Shown piece after piece: positions 36,991 to 46,107 of a stretch of DNA of 64,000 nt. The DNA lies in contig BCGQ01000006.1 in the NCBI GenBank assembly GCA_001599355.1, positions 434,001-498,000 of the forward strand. The letters run 5' to 3'. Every line of letters begins with the position of its first letter. The stretch's first letter is position 1. This DNA is from Nakazawaea peltata. Taxonomy: Eukaryota > Ascomycota > Pichiomycetes > Alaninales > Pachysolenaceae. The notes beneath the pieces are model-generated. The model did no database searches and was not told the origin of the DNA. It saw nothing but the letters and a program-made list of their open reading frames with translations. Made by a program: the position numbers and the translations under genes.

Positions 36991-39900
36991 ATGGCTGTAT
37001 TAGGTACAAGTACGTTGGTGTCTAATACACCAGCTCACCAACCAAAACAACCACTGAAAAGATATATCTGTTCATTTTGTGCCAGAACCTTCTCCAGGTC
37101 GGAGCATAAATTGAGACATGAGAGATCCCATACTAAAGAGAAACCATTCGATTGCAAAATTTGTTCCTCGCTGTTTGTACGTCGAGATTTGCTTCAACGT
37201 CATTGTAGGACTGTTCATGGTATAGTGATGAAGAATCAGCATCAATGGGTTGTTAATAATGGGAATTCCGTTAAGAATTCATCCGATTCAACGATCGAAA
37301 ATTCGGAAAATATCGAAACCCCACCCGTAGAGGAAAAAATCCCATTGGATTTGGTAGTGAAACCGAGTGAAGATCAACAAAATCAAGCTCAGACTCAAAA
37401 TCAAATGCAACCCCACGCTTCTAACGATCCTAGCAAAGTGATAACTATCCCAAGAGATGAGACAAATGAAGAAGAGAAATCTTCCAATTCTTCCTCTTTA
37501 AGTGAGAAAAATATCATCTCTTTATTGAGTTTGGCCAAAAAATTCAACTATTTGACCATCCCGTACGAGTTAGATAATGCCATTTGTAACTATTTTTTGA
37601 CATACGGAACAAGATGTCATAATATCTTACCGTTGATCAAATTTGACCGGATCTTGAACTTAAATGAGCATGACGAATTATTGTTCATCATCTTATGTAT
37701 TGGAGCCAATGAGAACAATAATTTATTAGACTCTATTAAATTATTCAACAGAAGTTGGTCCATTATTAATGATAAAATTAACAACCACAAAATCGATTAT
37801 AATAGTGAAAATATCGATGATTTTGTCGAAAGTGTCATCTTGCTTAGTTATATTTATTTAAGTTATTTCGATAATTACTATGATCAAAATTTATTGGCTC
37901 AAAATATCAGTGTTGAAATCGATGTTTTGTTCGAATATTTGACTAGTGTTATTATTACACAAATTTTGAATGAAGGAAGACGTCTTAGTAATTCTCATTT
38001 ATTCACAATTGAAGAATTGACAGAGATGCAATTTCCAGTGAAGTTAAATTATTGGCATGCTCATGTTTTGTTGCTGCAATTTAACTTCATTTACAACAAA
38101 CCTCCTTCAATTTTACATTCTTTCCTCTTAAATAAGAAATTACCTTCGGAAGACAACATCGATATCAATTGCACTACTTCTGAGATGTTAAAGAATTTGA
38201 CTGTTAGCAGTTCTTTCTTAAACTTTGGTGTTAACACTAATGACGCTAATGGGTCGAGATTATTCAGAAGAATCGGTTTAGTAGATAATATTCTGATTGC
38301 TAGTCTTATGAATGAGTTATTGATAATGAGACAGCTGAATTCTCCGCCTCAACAAGGTCAGGCCTATGCTTTAGCTACTACTTCTTTCTTTGGAGATAAT
38401 AAGAGTTTCTTGCATAATTCCATAATTTTAGCTAACAAGGCTTTCAATTTTGGATCAGTCGACGTTGAAGAAGAGACCAGTCAAGCTCAACTGCTACAAC
38501 ATCATAATCAATACAATTTGAATCAGTCTATTGGTTTATTAAATGATGGTTTGGGTAACTTGACTGTATTCTCAAGAAATCATCACCTTGGAAATTGGAC
38601 AGTCAGCAATAAGACAATCAACAACTTACCTTACATTCAGTTCCTTAATATGCTCATTTTATGTAAGAGAAAGATGTTGATTGCCTGCCCCCTCAAATTT
38701 ATTGATTTAATCACTAATTATGTCATTGTGCCAAAAGACCAATCCAATTGGATGTTGTTAAATTTGACTCTCAAGGAGTTTAATACTGACCTGAATTCTA
38801 TCAGAAAAATGGCTGGTGCTCCTTCGACCAATTTCAAATTCTTTGATTTAAGACAGTTTATTGATTTGAGTAATTTGAGTGGAAATGACCTCTCTGTTGA
38901 TCAAGTCTCTGATAATATTACTGCTTATATCAATAACTTGTATCCTTCATCTTTTGTCATTAACAACAACTTGGGAATTCTGACCTTACCAGTCTTATAT
39001 TTGCTGCTTAACAACGTGAACAATAATTTGGTCAACTTTAAGAATTTCTTGAGTTTACCCCCAAATAAACATCTCACCGTTGGATTTATTGTCGAGAGCT
39101 TTTTGACCTTAATGAGGATCCTTGTCAACTATAGATATAGGTTATTTAACATGAAGAGTCCACCAAGCTCATCAACAAATGTTAGCTCTGCTTCTCAAGG
39201 CAGTGCTTACAACAGTAACAATATGTTGATCACATCGCCTGAAGGATTCTTGGAGAACTCAATTTTATCAGTAATCTTGTATTTCATGGATCAATGTGGA
39301 TCTAATGTGTTATCCAAATTACCAATCGCTAAGCAACTCCATCAACAGAGTAACCAAAATGGAAGACCTAGATCTAATAGTATTAGTATCGGTGAATTTG
39401 GTCTCAGTAATGATAAGTTTAAGTTCAGTTTACTTGATAAATTCAATGATGACCCAAAGATATCTCCAGAATATCCACCATTGGTCAAGATTTTGAGTAA
39501 CGATTTCAAATATTATTACTATTTGAAGAATTTGGAAAATGGTTTGATCAATTGGTTGAATGTTTACATTATTGATCCACTGATCATGCTGAATGACAAC
39601 AGTTTAGATCATTTGATGAGATACAAGAATTTCATTTCTCTGTTACAACAAAGTTTGAAACAAATTTATAACAAATTGGATTTGGATCTGGATCCATTAC
39701 CTGTTGCTACTAAGATTTCTTCACCAGAGTTGAAACCTAGATCGAATTTCATTAATGATTTGGACTTCCAGCAACAACAATTACAACAACAAAGTTTCAC
39801 GGGATTGTTGAATAGTCATCTCCATCATCCATTGGGATATCATCATACCGGTGATTTCTTCCATAAACCTAACCAACAGTTACATATTCCTCTGTTTACC

Positions 39901-40143
39901 CCACAATTTGGTCAATTGCAACAGCAGGAGAAATCTACTGAGTTACCACCTCTCAGTAATGGAAACCAGCTGCCAGCTTCTCAACAACCACCACCACCAC
40001 AACAGAACCAGCCTGCTTCCCCATTACAGGATCTGAAGATCATTTTGCCACCTATTGTGCCTGCTGGTCAATCGCAATTAGGTGGTGGTGATCCCGGATT
40101 TCAATACTCTTCGAACCCATCGCTGAATAAATTCGGCATGTAA
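36991..40143 (+). CDS. C2H2 zinc-finger transcription factor, Adr1/YGR067C type
   Basis: The 1050-residue protein has two adjacent C2H2 fingers at about residues 26-78: CSFCARTFSRSEHKLRHERSH and CKICSSLFVRRDLLQRHCRTVH (split here at the linker TKEKPF). The RSEHKLRHERSH/RRDLLQRH pattern is that of Adr1 and YGR067C, regulators of carbon-source genes. A large helical middle region (from about 170) resembles the fungal regulatory domain of this family. The C-terminus is Gln/Pro-rich. Which target genes it controls cannot be read from sequence. It has an unusually long upstream region and is convergent with the BED-finger gene at 96 bp. Confidence 0.88.
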   Translation: MAVLGTSTLVSNTPAHQPKQPLKRYICSFCARTFSRSEHKLRHERSHTKEKPFDCKICSSLFVRRDLLQRHCRTVHGIVMKNQHQWVVNNGNSVKNSSDSTIENSENIETPPVEEKIPLDLVVKPSEDQQNQAQTQNQMQPHASNDPSKVITIPRDETNEEEKSSNSSSLSEKNIISLLSLAKKFNYLTIPYELDNAICNYFLTYGTRCHNILPLIKFDRILNLNEHDELLFIILCIGANENNNLLDSIKLFNRSWSIINDKINNHKIDYNSENIDDFVESVILLSYIYLSYFDNYYDQNLLAQNISVEIDVLFEYLTSVIITQILNEGRRLSNSHLFTIEELTEMQFPVKLNYWHAHVLLLQFNFIYNKPPSILHSFLLNKKLPSEDNIDINCTTSEMLKNLTVSSSFLNFGVNTNDANGSRLFRRIGLVDNILIASLMNELLIMRQLNSPPQQGQAYALATTSFFGDNKSFLHNSIILANKAFNFGSVDVEEETSQAQLLQHHNQYNLNQSIGLLNDGLGNLTVFSRNHHLGNWTVSNKTINNLPYIQFLNMLILCKRKMLIACPLKFIDLITNYVIVPKDQSNWMLLNLTLKEFNTDLNSIRKMAGAPSTNFKFFDLRQFIDLSNLSGNDLSVDQVSDNITAYINNLYPSSFVINNNLGILTLPVLYLLLNNVNNNLVNFKNFLSLPPNKHLTVGFIVESFLTLMRILVNYRYRLFNMKSPPSSSTNVSSASQGSAYNSNNMLITSPEGFLENSILSVILYFMDQCGSNVLSKLPIAKQLHQQSNQNGRPRSNSISIGEFGLSNDKFKFSLLDKFNDDPKISPEYPPLVKILSNDFKYYYYLKNLENGLINWLNVYIIDPLIMLNDNSLDHLMRYKNFISLLQQSLKQIYNKLDLDLDPLPVATKISSPELKPRSNFINDLDFQQQQLQQQSFTGLLNSHLHHPLGYHHTGDFFHKPNQQLHIPLFTPQFGQLQQQEKSTELPPLSNGNQLPASQQPPPPQQNQPASPLQDLKIILPPIVPAGQSQLGGGDPGFQYSSNPSLNKFGM

Positions 40144-40239
40144 AATTATTATGACGACGTAAATAAAAATAGCTTTATTTCATTAAAATGCGTAGCTCAT
40201 TATATATACCCTTACATAGCTCATTAGTTCAGATATTCT

Positions 40240-41133
40240 CTAGTGGTGCCAATCCTTAGCTGAAGACTGTTGCAGTAATCTCAGAACTACCTCTGCTGTA
40301 GCCAGCGCAGTCAATGTAGACGTTGGTACTACCACAGGAGAAGGAGGAGAAGTTGAAGATGAAAGTTGCAGTACAGATTGTTGGGCATTATGCTGTAAAA
40401 CACCCATCAATGAAGAATATATAGATGTTAGTTCATTCAAATCTTCAACTCCTTTCTCAGCATGCAAAGTATACACAAGTTGACGAAAACTCTGTGATTT
40501 CAATACTGTTACAGGGAGTTTATTTTCCGCAAGAAATGTCATAATATTCTTGTGGAACTTAACTTGAGAATATGGTGTCACATCAAACTCCATTGAGTAG
40601 TTCTGGGACTCTTTTGTTGGTTGTAGAGATTGGGCTAATTCAGTAGTCGTAACAAGGCTGTCTTCTTGCTCTCCACTCGGCAGATCACTAGTTAATACCG
40701 GCGATTCTTGGAATGCATTGGTGGAATCTTCATTTGTATCTACTCTTATCAAAGATTTATCATTCTTTTGTGGATCAATAGGTGTGGATTTTGATATCTT
40801 GTGTGTCTTCAAATGCTCCTGTAACTTCTTTGGAGAGCCCCTATCACTCAGTCTCCTCACGATTACCTTACCACAACGGTCACATGTAGCATGATCTAAA
40901 TTATCCTTGTTTTGAGTGAACCAATTCCATACAAATGATCTCTTTACCATACTAGTCTTCAGTGGAGCTCCTCCTATCCCCTTTCTGGATCTTAATCGAG
41001 ACACTCTTGCAACGGTGGAAACCAGTCGCACAGAGAGGCTCTCATCACCAGTATCTTCGTCAAGTTGTTTCTCTGATTCGAAATTATTCAAATGATCTTT
41101 CAAAGACGTATCTATTGCCTCGTCTAGTGTCAT
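40240..41133 (-). CDS. BED zinc-finger protein, domesticated hAT-like N-terminus
   Basis: The 297-residue protein has a BED finger at about 62-113: FVWNWFTQNKDNLDHATCDR with CGKVI, then the H-x4-H of LQEHLKTHK. A segment around 200-230 (MTFLAENKLPVTVLKSQSFR) resembles the LPF-x-V-x-x-x-F stretch that follows the finger in hAT transposases. The catalytic RNase H part is absent; the protein ends soon after in Ser/Gln-rich sequence. Yeast Vid22/Env11 are domesticated hAT relatives with BED fingers, but they are about 900 residues long. It is probably a DNA-binding host protein. The start is the ATG at 41133; five upstream in-frame codons begin with TTG. Confidence 0.75.
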   Translation of the reverse strand: MTLDEAIDTSLKDHLNNFESEKQLDEDTGDESLSVRLVSTVARVSRLRSRKGIGGAPLKTSMVKRSFVWNWFTQNKDNLDHATCDRCGKVIVRRLSDRGSPKKLQEHLKTHKISKSTPIDPQKNDKSLIRVDTNEDSTNAFQESPVLTSDLPSGEQEDSLVTTTELAQSLQPTKESQNYSMEFDVTPYSQVKFHKNIMTFLAENKLPVTVLKSQSFRQLVYTLHAEKGVEDLNELTSIYSSLMGVLQHNAQQSVLQLSSSTSPPSPVVVPTSTLTALATAEVVLRLLQQSSAKDWHH

Positions 41134-41752
41134 AGTTACACAGCACAAGCCACACCTGCTATACCTCCCCAGGTCTATTTGATGAATCCCAATCCAAAAT
41201 ACTCTTCAAAGGATGATCTTGAGCAAATTACGAAACTCACCTACGTTACAAAAAAGCCCAGAATAAAGTACTTTAAGAATAAGCGCAGAGGGATCTCGCA
41301 TTATAAAAATAAGGACAAGATATGTCAAGATTGACAGGTCGTAGATAAACCACAACTGATTAAATAAACTTCAATGAATTTCACTTCTATGACATTCTAA
41401 GATATTCGTACCTGTTGCAATCTTCTTTTCCTCACCCCTCGACAAATCCTCCCGTTATTCCTACCACCTTCCCCCCTCAACATCACCCCTCAGATCCTCC
41501 TGATCCCTCCCCTTCTCTTCTCCATAGTTGGTGTTGGGTTTATTTATATTATTCCTAAACAGGAAATAATTCTTCAAATAGGAAACCAAATCTTCGTACT
41601 TGCTTAATTTTTACTAAAAAAATCATATAAAAAAATAAACAAAAGCGAAAAAATACACAAAAAACACAGCAACGTTAATATATTTATATATAAACATAAA
41701 CAAGTACAAATCACATCTCCTATTAGAGAATTGTTATACGAATTATCACAAA
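41134..41752. other. Divergent intergenic BED gene / membrane protein
   Basis: 619 bp. The right part is A/T-rich with TATATTTATATATAAAC (about 41679-41695) about 60 bp before the next ATG, a likely core promoter. Pyrimidine-rich at 41430-41520. No gene seen. Confidence 0.55.
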
Positions 41753-42866
41753 ATGGCCAGTGTTAAAAAATTGACAAAGAAGAACTTGGTTGAATTAGCC
41801 AGTGAGTTGGGTATTAGGTATGTAATGGCGCTTTTCCATATAGATCACTTAAGGATAGGCCTTATTTGGTACTGATCTGTCACTTTGAGGGGCATTTTAC
41901 TAACAGAATTTCAACAGCAACCAACTTTCCGAGAAGACTGACTTAAAGCAAGATTATGTTGAGAAGATTGAGCAATTTGTTAGTGCCAACCCAGGTGCTA
42001 GTGCTATTATCTCTAAGCACTTGCTGATCTTCAAGAGCACCAAGTCTCCAAAGAAGGCTCTGTCTTCCTCTTCTGGTGAAGATGTCACTAACCTCGAGAG
42101 CTCTGATGATGAACCAGAAGGTTCTGAGAAGGATTCTGAGGTCACCAAGGACTCTTTCATTCCAGAGGCTCTTTACAAGTTCTTGCCAAAGTGTAACTTG
42201 TCCGGTTGTGTCTCCGACATTAAGGGTAAGATCACCGAATCTTATGAATCTTCTTTCGAGAAGGTCACTGACGCTTATTACAATGTCACTGATCTGGTTG
42301 TCGACAAGAGTGATGAATTGAGAGATTTCTCTAGCTCTCCATTCACCATTGCTGCTGCCGAAACTTTGGGTGAATTCTTCTACTTGTACCATTACTTCAT
42401 CGACTTCTCTACTGTTGGTAAGACCATTCCAAAGAACTGGAAGAGTTCTTTACCAAAGGAAGTTTTGAAGTTCCCAGTCTTGGATTTCAGCAAGTTCCTT
42501 GAATGTTCCACCATCTACACCATTGCTCTTTGGTTCTTCATCAGTTTGATCCTGCCATTGGCCATCTCTTACTACGTCAACTTCACCAAGACTTCCAAGA
42601 AGGGTGCTTACAAGTATACTTTTGACCCATACATCTTCACCTTCTCCAAGTTCTTGTTGACCTTATACGCTTTGACTTACGAACCATCTGTCGGTATTTT
42701 GAAGGATGAGTTCGTCGTCAAGGCCATTGGTGGTACTTGTTACGAAAAAGTCAAATCCCTGATCTTCGAGGGTGATGCTCAATTGCAATTGATCTTCGGT
42801 AAGACCACTTTGTTCGCCAGTGCTATTTCAACCGTTGTTGTATTATATGCCGTTCTCGGTAAATAA
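41753..42866 (+). CDS. Unrecognised abundant membrane protein, SAP-like N-terminus, one intron
   Basis: Exons 41753..41817 and 41918..42866 give 337 residues. The 100 bp intron starts GTATGT and ends ACTAAC...CAACAG; the nearer AG would lead to a stop. The N-terminus (KKLTKKNLVELASELGIS, LKQDYVEKIEQFV) looks like a small helix-turn-helix of SAP/LEM type, then an acidic Ser-rich linker. Hydrophobic segments include YTIALWFFISLILPLAISYY, FTFSKFLLTLYALTY and a C-terminal FASAISTVVVLYAVLG. Codon use is extremely biased (GCT, GTC, TCT, AAG, TTG), comparable to RIP1, so the protein should be abundant. I do not recognise a named homologue. Confidence 0.85.
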
Positions 42867-43200
42867 ATCAACAATTGATCGAAAATAAGAAAAAGACCAC
42901 AATGCAAAGTCAAATTAACAACAAACAAAATCAAATGACTCAAACAAACTTCTATGATATATCATAGGACAACACCTGTTTCAGCTCGTCAATTGCTTGT
43001 ATTTTTACTACTTTTTCTTTTATATTATTAACTTTTTTTTTTTAGCTAGGTCGGTGACCAGTATGATCTCATCTGGTAAAATGCTGCCACAACGTCCTCG
43101 TTTGTCTAGAGATTCTTCCCCCGATTGCAACTACTATTATTGTATATTAGTTTTTGTCTTGTTTGTTTAATTATAATTATTATATACACTGGTCCGTAGT
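42867..43200. other. Convergent intergenic with palindrome and splice-acceptor-like block
   Basis: 334 bp. It holds a perfect 16 bp palindrome (42952-42967) and, near 43025-43046, a TATTAAC followed by a T-run and TTTAG that looks like an intron end on plus. No matching exon seen. Confidence 0.55.
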
Positions 43201-43833
43201 TCAGAAGTATTGAATTGGCTTGTCTATGCCGTCTTTATATTCTTCCATGATCTCCCAAACCATCAGCTTCACTGTCTCAATTGATAATCCATCGACATTT
43301 AAAACTTTCCAAGATGGGTCCTCGAAAAATTTAGTAAATTGCAGCTTGACTTTATCTTGGAAGGATTTCACTTCATATCTCTCTTCACCATATCCTTCTC
43401 TGTCAGTCAAATCTGAGTTCTTCAAGTGGAAAAACAAAGTAATATCCGGTTTAGGTAATCCTTTATCTGGAGACATACACCAGTTGAAATCCAATCCCTT
43501 GGCACTAGAGTAGGCCACCCCACTGTAGACGTATCTGTCCATGACAACATTAGTACCATTATTGAGCAATTCTTCTATCTCCGACTTCATCTCCCATCTG
43601 TTAGCACTGAACAAAAGATGGACACTCTCATCTGAAAGCTGATAACTTTTATCGGTCAAATATGAGTTGATCATTTTTCCAATAGGAGTTTCGCGATTTG
43701 GAAATTTCAAAAGGACAGCACCTGGACCTTGTTCCTTGAGTTTTTCAAAAAGTATCTGGCATTGTGTCGACTTGCCAGTCCTATCCAATCCTTCGACGAG
43801 AATCAACAGTCCTCTTTTACCTTGAGACGACAT
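43201..43833 (-). CDS. CDC8: Thymidylate kinase
   Basis: The 210-residue protein (yeast Cdc8 216) has the P-loop VEGLDRTGKSTQ near the N-terminus. The DRY-type motif is VVMDRYVYSGVAYSSAKGL, with the substrate segments KFPNRETPIGKMINSYL and HLLFSANRWE. It phosphorylates dTMP to dTDP for DNA synthesis. The ATG at 43833 gives the expected N-terminus MSSQGKRGLLILVEG; the frame extends upstream only with non-ATG codons. An ACGCG element lies 43 bp upstream, in line with G1/S expression of CDC8 in yeast. Confidence 0.97.
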   Translation of the reverse strand: MSSQGKRGLLILVEGLDRTGKSTQCQILFEKLKEQGPGAVLLKFPNRETPIGKMINSYLTDKSYQLSDESVHLLFSANRWEMKSEIEELLNNGTNVVMDRYVYSGVAYSSAKGLDFNWCMSPDKGLPKPDITLFFHLKNSDLTDREGYGEERYEVKSFQDKVKLQFTKFFEDPSWKVLNVDGLSIETVKLMVWEIMEEYKDGIDKPIQYF

Positions 43834-43875
43834 TGTAAATGATTGAACTGAGCCAACTGAAAGCTTCAAAAGTAG

Positions 43876-43880
43876 ACGCG
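43876..43880. promoter_or_regulatory. MCB core (ACGCG) upstream of CDC8
   Basis: ACGCG, within GACGCGC, sits 43 bp before the CDC8 start. It matches the MBF core but not the full ACGCGT palindrome. Confidence 0.45.
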
Positions 43881-44630
43881 CTCCACTTTTTTCTTCGGTA
43901 TCTACGCAATACTACGCAACAATTATTATTGTGCTCGTGAAATGCGAGTCGGAAGGAGCATCAGTAGATTAGATGGTGCGCACCATTGGAGGGGGAGCAT
44001 TGGGAGATGGTGTCGAATTACTACACCGATAGGAAGATATTTCCCGCTTCCCAGGTCTGGTAGTATCTTGGCGGTGCATTGGTGCGTTTAAAGAGGCGTT
44101 GATTTAGGGTGCAGTCGGTCAAAAAGCCGAACTCGATAATTGAATAAAGCCAAGCCTTCCATTTGTTCTTAACTAGAAACTGATGCACACTCAAAATTTA
44201 TCTATTTGATCGACCAACTGAAAAGAAAAGAGCTTAGACAAAGTTTCCCAAACTGTACCTGAAATTTTGTATACGAGATGCAGATTTTATAAGCGATATC
44301 TTGAAGATTTTGGTGTGATTCTAATTATAGGCGGAGTTGGAAATGCTACTCGGCTACCATGTAGAAATGTAGCATAGGGAAGGGGAGAAACCAAGACTTA
44401 TATTCTGGTTCCTCCTAGCTGATTCTGTTGCCTGTACGATTTGTCTTTACTCTCTTCTATACGAAGGAGGCTTTCGTTTACAATCTCTTTTACTCTAAGA
44501 TGTGCATTGTAGATGTCGACCACGATAAGACGCCAAACAATTTGTTATTAGAGCAGGGCATCACTTGCTTCGATCCCCTTTGACATTTAACAAATCGCAT
44601 CTTGTCCGAGAAAACGCGCGCGTCGAGAAG

Positions 44631-44646
44631 CAAGTCACGTGACTTG
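44631..44646. promoter_or_regulatory. 16 bp palindrome with CACGTG core
   Basis: CAAGTCACGTGACTTG is perfectly palindromic and contains a Cbf1/CDEI consensus (RTCACRTG) on both strands. It lies 11 bp from an ACGCG-repeat palindrome, in a gene-free region. Confidence 0.6.
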
Positions 44647-45327
44647 TGTATTTACCTTTTACCGAAAACATCGATATAAACACCAAATACAGTAATCAGT
44701 AGCAACAACGAGGCGCGTTTTCCAAGATTTCATTGCTCATCTCTGTCAATGAAATTGGACACTAAGCATTAGTGGCATTTGGAGATTGATAACTACTCAA
44801 AATAGGAAGGAACAACAAACAGTTGTTGCTAGGTGTTTGTTTTGATTTCCCATCTTGGGTTTGTTGAGGTTCTCGAAATCTACAAGGTTATGACAAAGGT
44901 ATAAAAGACTAGCTCTGCTACTTCTAGCAAGTGCCATCAGTACCACAAGGTGCTCATAATGCCTCGTTTGTAAGCAATCTGATGACACCCATATCACTAG
45001 TCAGCCCTTACTAAGAAACAGAGAGAAAAAAACAAATCTTACAAATTGAGGCTGAAATGCAAAATACTGTGTTTGTGTTGCGCGATGAGACCCTCAGTTT
45101 CTTAATTATGGTTAAAGTAGTAGCTAAATGAGGGTCGCGCAGTTGTTCAAAAATCGTAAGACTTCTATTCCTTTTATCATGCAGATTTCCCAAAACGACC
45201 ATGATTTTCTTTACGATCAAACTCTATGAAGGGTTGGGGATGCAGGTTTTATAGAAACTTGCATAAAAATTACAAATTGATTGTCATGTTGGGAGATGGA
45301 GGAAATATCCGATGCTGCCTCGAGTCA

Positions 45328-45335
45328 TATAAATA
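45328..45335 (+). promoter_or_regulatory. TATA box before the 67-residue ORF
   Basis: TATAAATA sits 85 bp before the ATG at 45420 and is followed by a C/A-rich leader with few G (CAATCAACAACTAATCACTT), typical of a strongly expressed yeast gene. Confidence 0.6.
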
Positions 45336-45419
45336 TCAGACCAACCCCCTGTACAACTATCACATTTGAACTCTTCAATCAACAACTAATCACTTCACTC
45401 ACTATACTATAGAAACACA

Positions 45420-45623
45420 ATGTTTGTAAGCAGAGCTGTATCACACCACCGTTTCCCAAGACAAGCCAGACAATTTGGTTCCAGAGGATCTGCTTTATTG
45501 CTGGTAGGATATATTTCCCTGGGGCTTGTGATCCCTTTCTTGTTACCAATCAAGAGTGCATTCCAAGAGACCGATGAGAATATCAAGGGTTCTTTCAGTA
45601 CAAGATCTTACTTCAGAATATAA
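45420..45623 (+). CDS. Small single-span, probably mitochondrial protein
   Basis: A 67-residue frame with a basic N-terminus free of acidic residues (MFVSRAVSHHRFPRQARQFG), as in mitochondrial presequences. One hydrophobic helix follows (ALLLVGYISLGLVIPFLLPI), then a short polar tail. Layout resembles small subunits of cytochrome oxidase such as Cox8, but the sequence match is too weak to name it. A TATA box and an A/C-rich leader directly upstream argue that it is transcribed strongly. One internal CTG would be Ala. Confidence 0.65.
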   Translation: MFVSRAVSHHRFPRQARQFGSRGSALLLVGYISLGLVIPFLLPIKSAFQETDENIKGSFSTRSYFRI

Positions 45624-46107
45624 GAGACCTATTGCATTTGGTCCACAGTGGCGATTCAATTCATAATATACTACGGATGGATACCTAGATACACATATAT
45701 GCGCAGAGACGCAAGAGTCTAATGATGAGTTTGCTTTTATGAACAGTTTTTCTTTTACCAGAGTTTATCTTGGAGAGTCCAAGTCCATTATAATTAATGA
45801 TGAGTTTATAGATTTGGAGCTCTTAATTTGGTCACAGTTATGTACAGTACAATATAATGTTATGTTTTAGTTAATATTAGTAGGTTGAGATAGTGTATCG
45901 AACATTATAGACCCCATCTGTGTCTTTATCTCTCTTTACTCAAAGATCGACATCTTTGATCCTGATAATGATTACCCTTATATCTGCCACCCCCAATTAG
46001 TTATCTAAGGCAACCGTCGGAGATTCCGAAGCAAAAAAATACAATATTGAAATTATATAAGTTATTTTTCCATGCATGTTAAGAGGTGAGTTTGGCGAGG
46101 TAAAGAA
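45624..46107. other. Intergenic before the TDG-like gene
   Basis: 484 bp, AT-rich. TAATGATGAGTTT occurs twice (about 45719 and 45797). No box C/D partner (CTGA) at a suitable distance, so I do not call a snoRNA. No gene seen. Confidence 0.55.

Larger units (their letters stand above)
43834..45419. other. 1.6 kb gene-poor region between CDC8 and the 67-residue ORF
   Basis: No convincing gene. Contents: an ACGCGCGCGT palindrome (44614-44623), a 16 bp palindrome with a CACGTG core (44631-44646), a TATA box (45328-45335), and weak short minus-strand frames (44797-45220) that lack ATG starts or homology. No tRNA found on either strand. Confidence 0.6.

Noticed and set aside
44797-45220. Two short adjacent minus-strand frames that could be joined by a GTAAGA...TTAG intron.
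   Set aside because: The first lacks an ATG start, there is no TACTAAC branch site, and neither product resembles a known protein.
45715-45815. Repeated ATGATGA as a C box of a C/D snoRNA.
   Set aside because: No CTGA D box at a suitable distance and no terminal stem.
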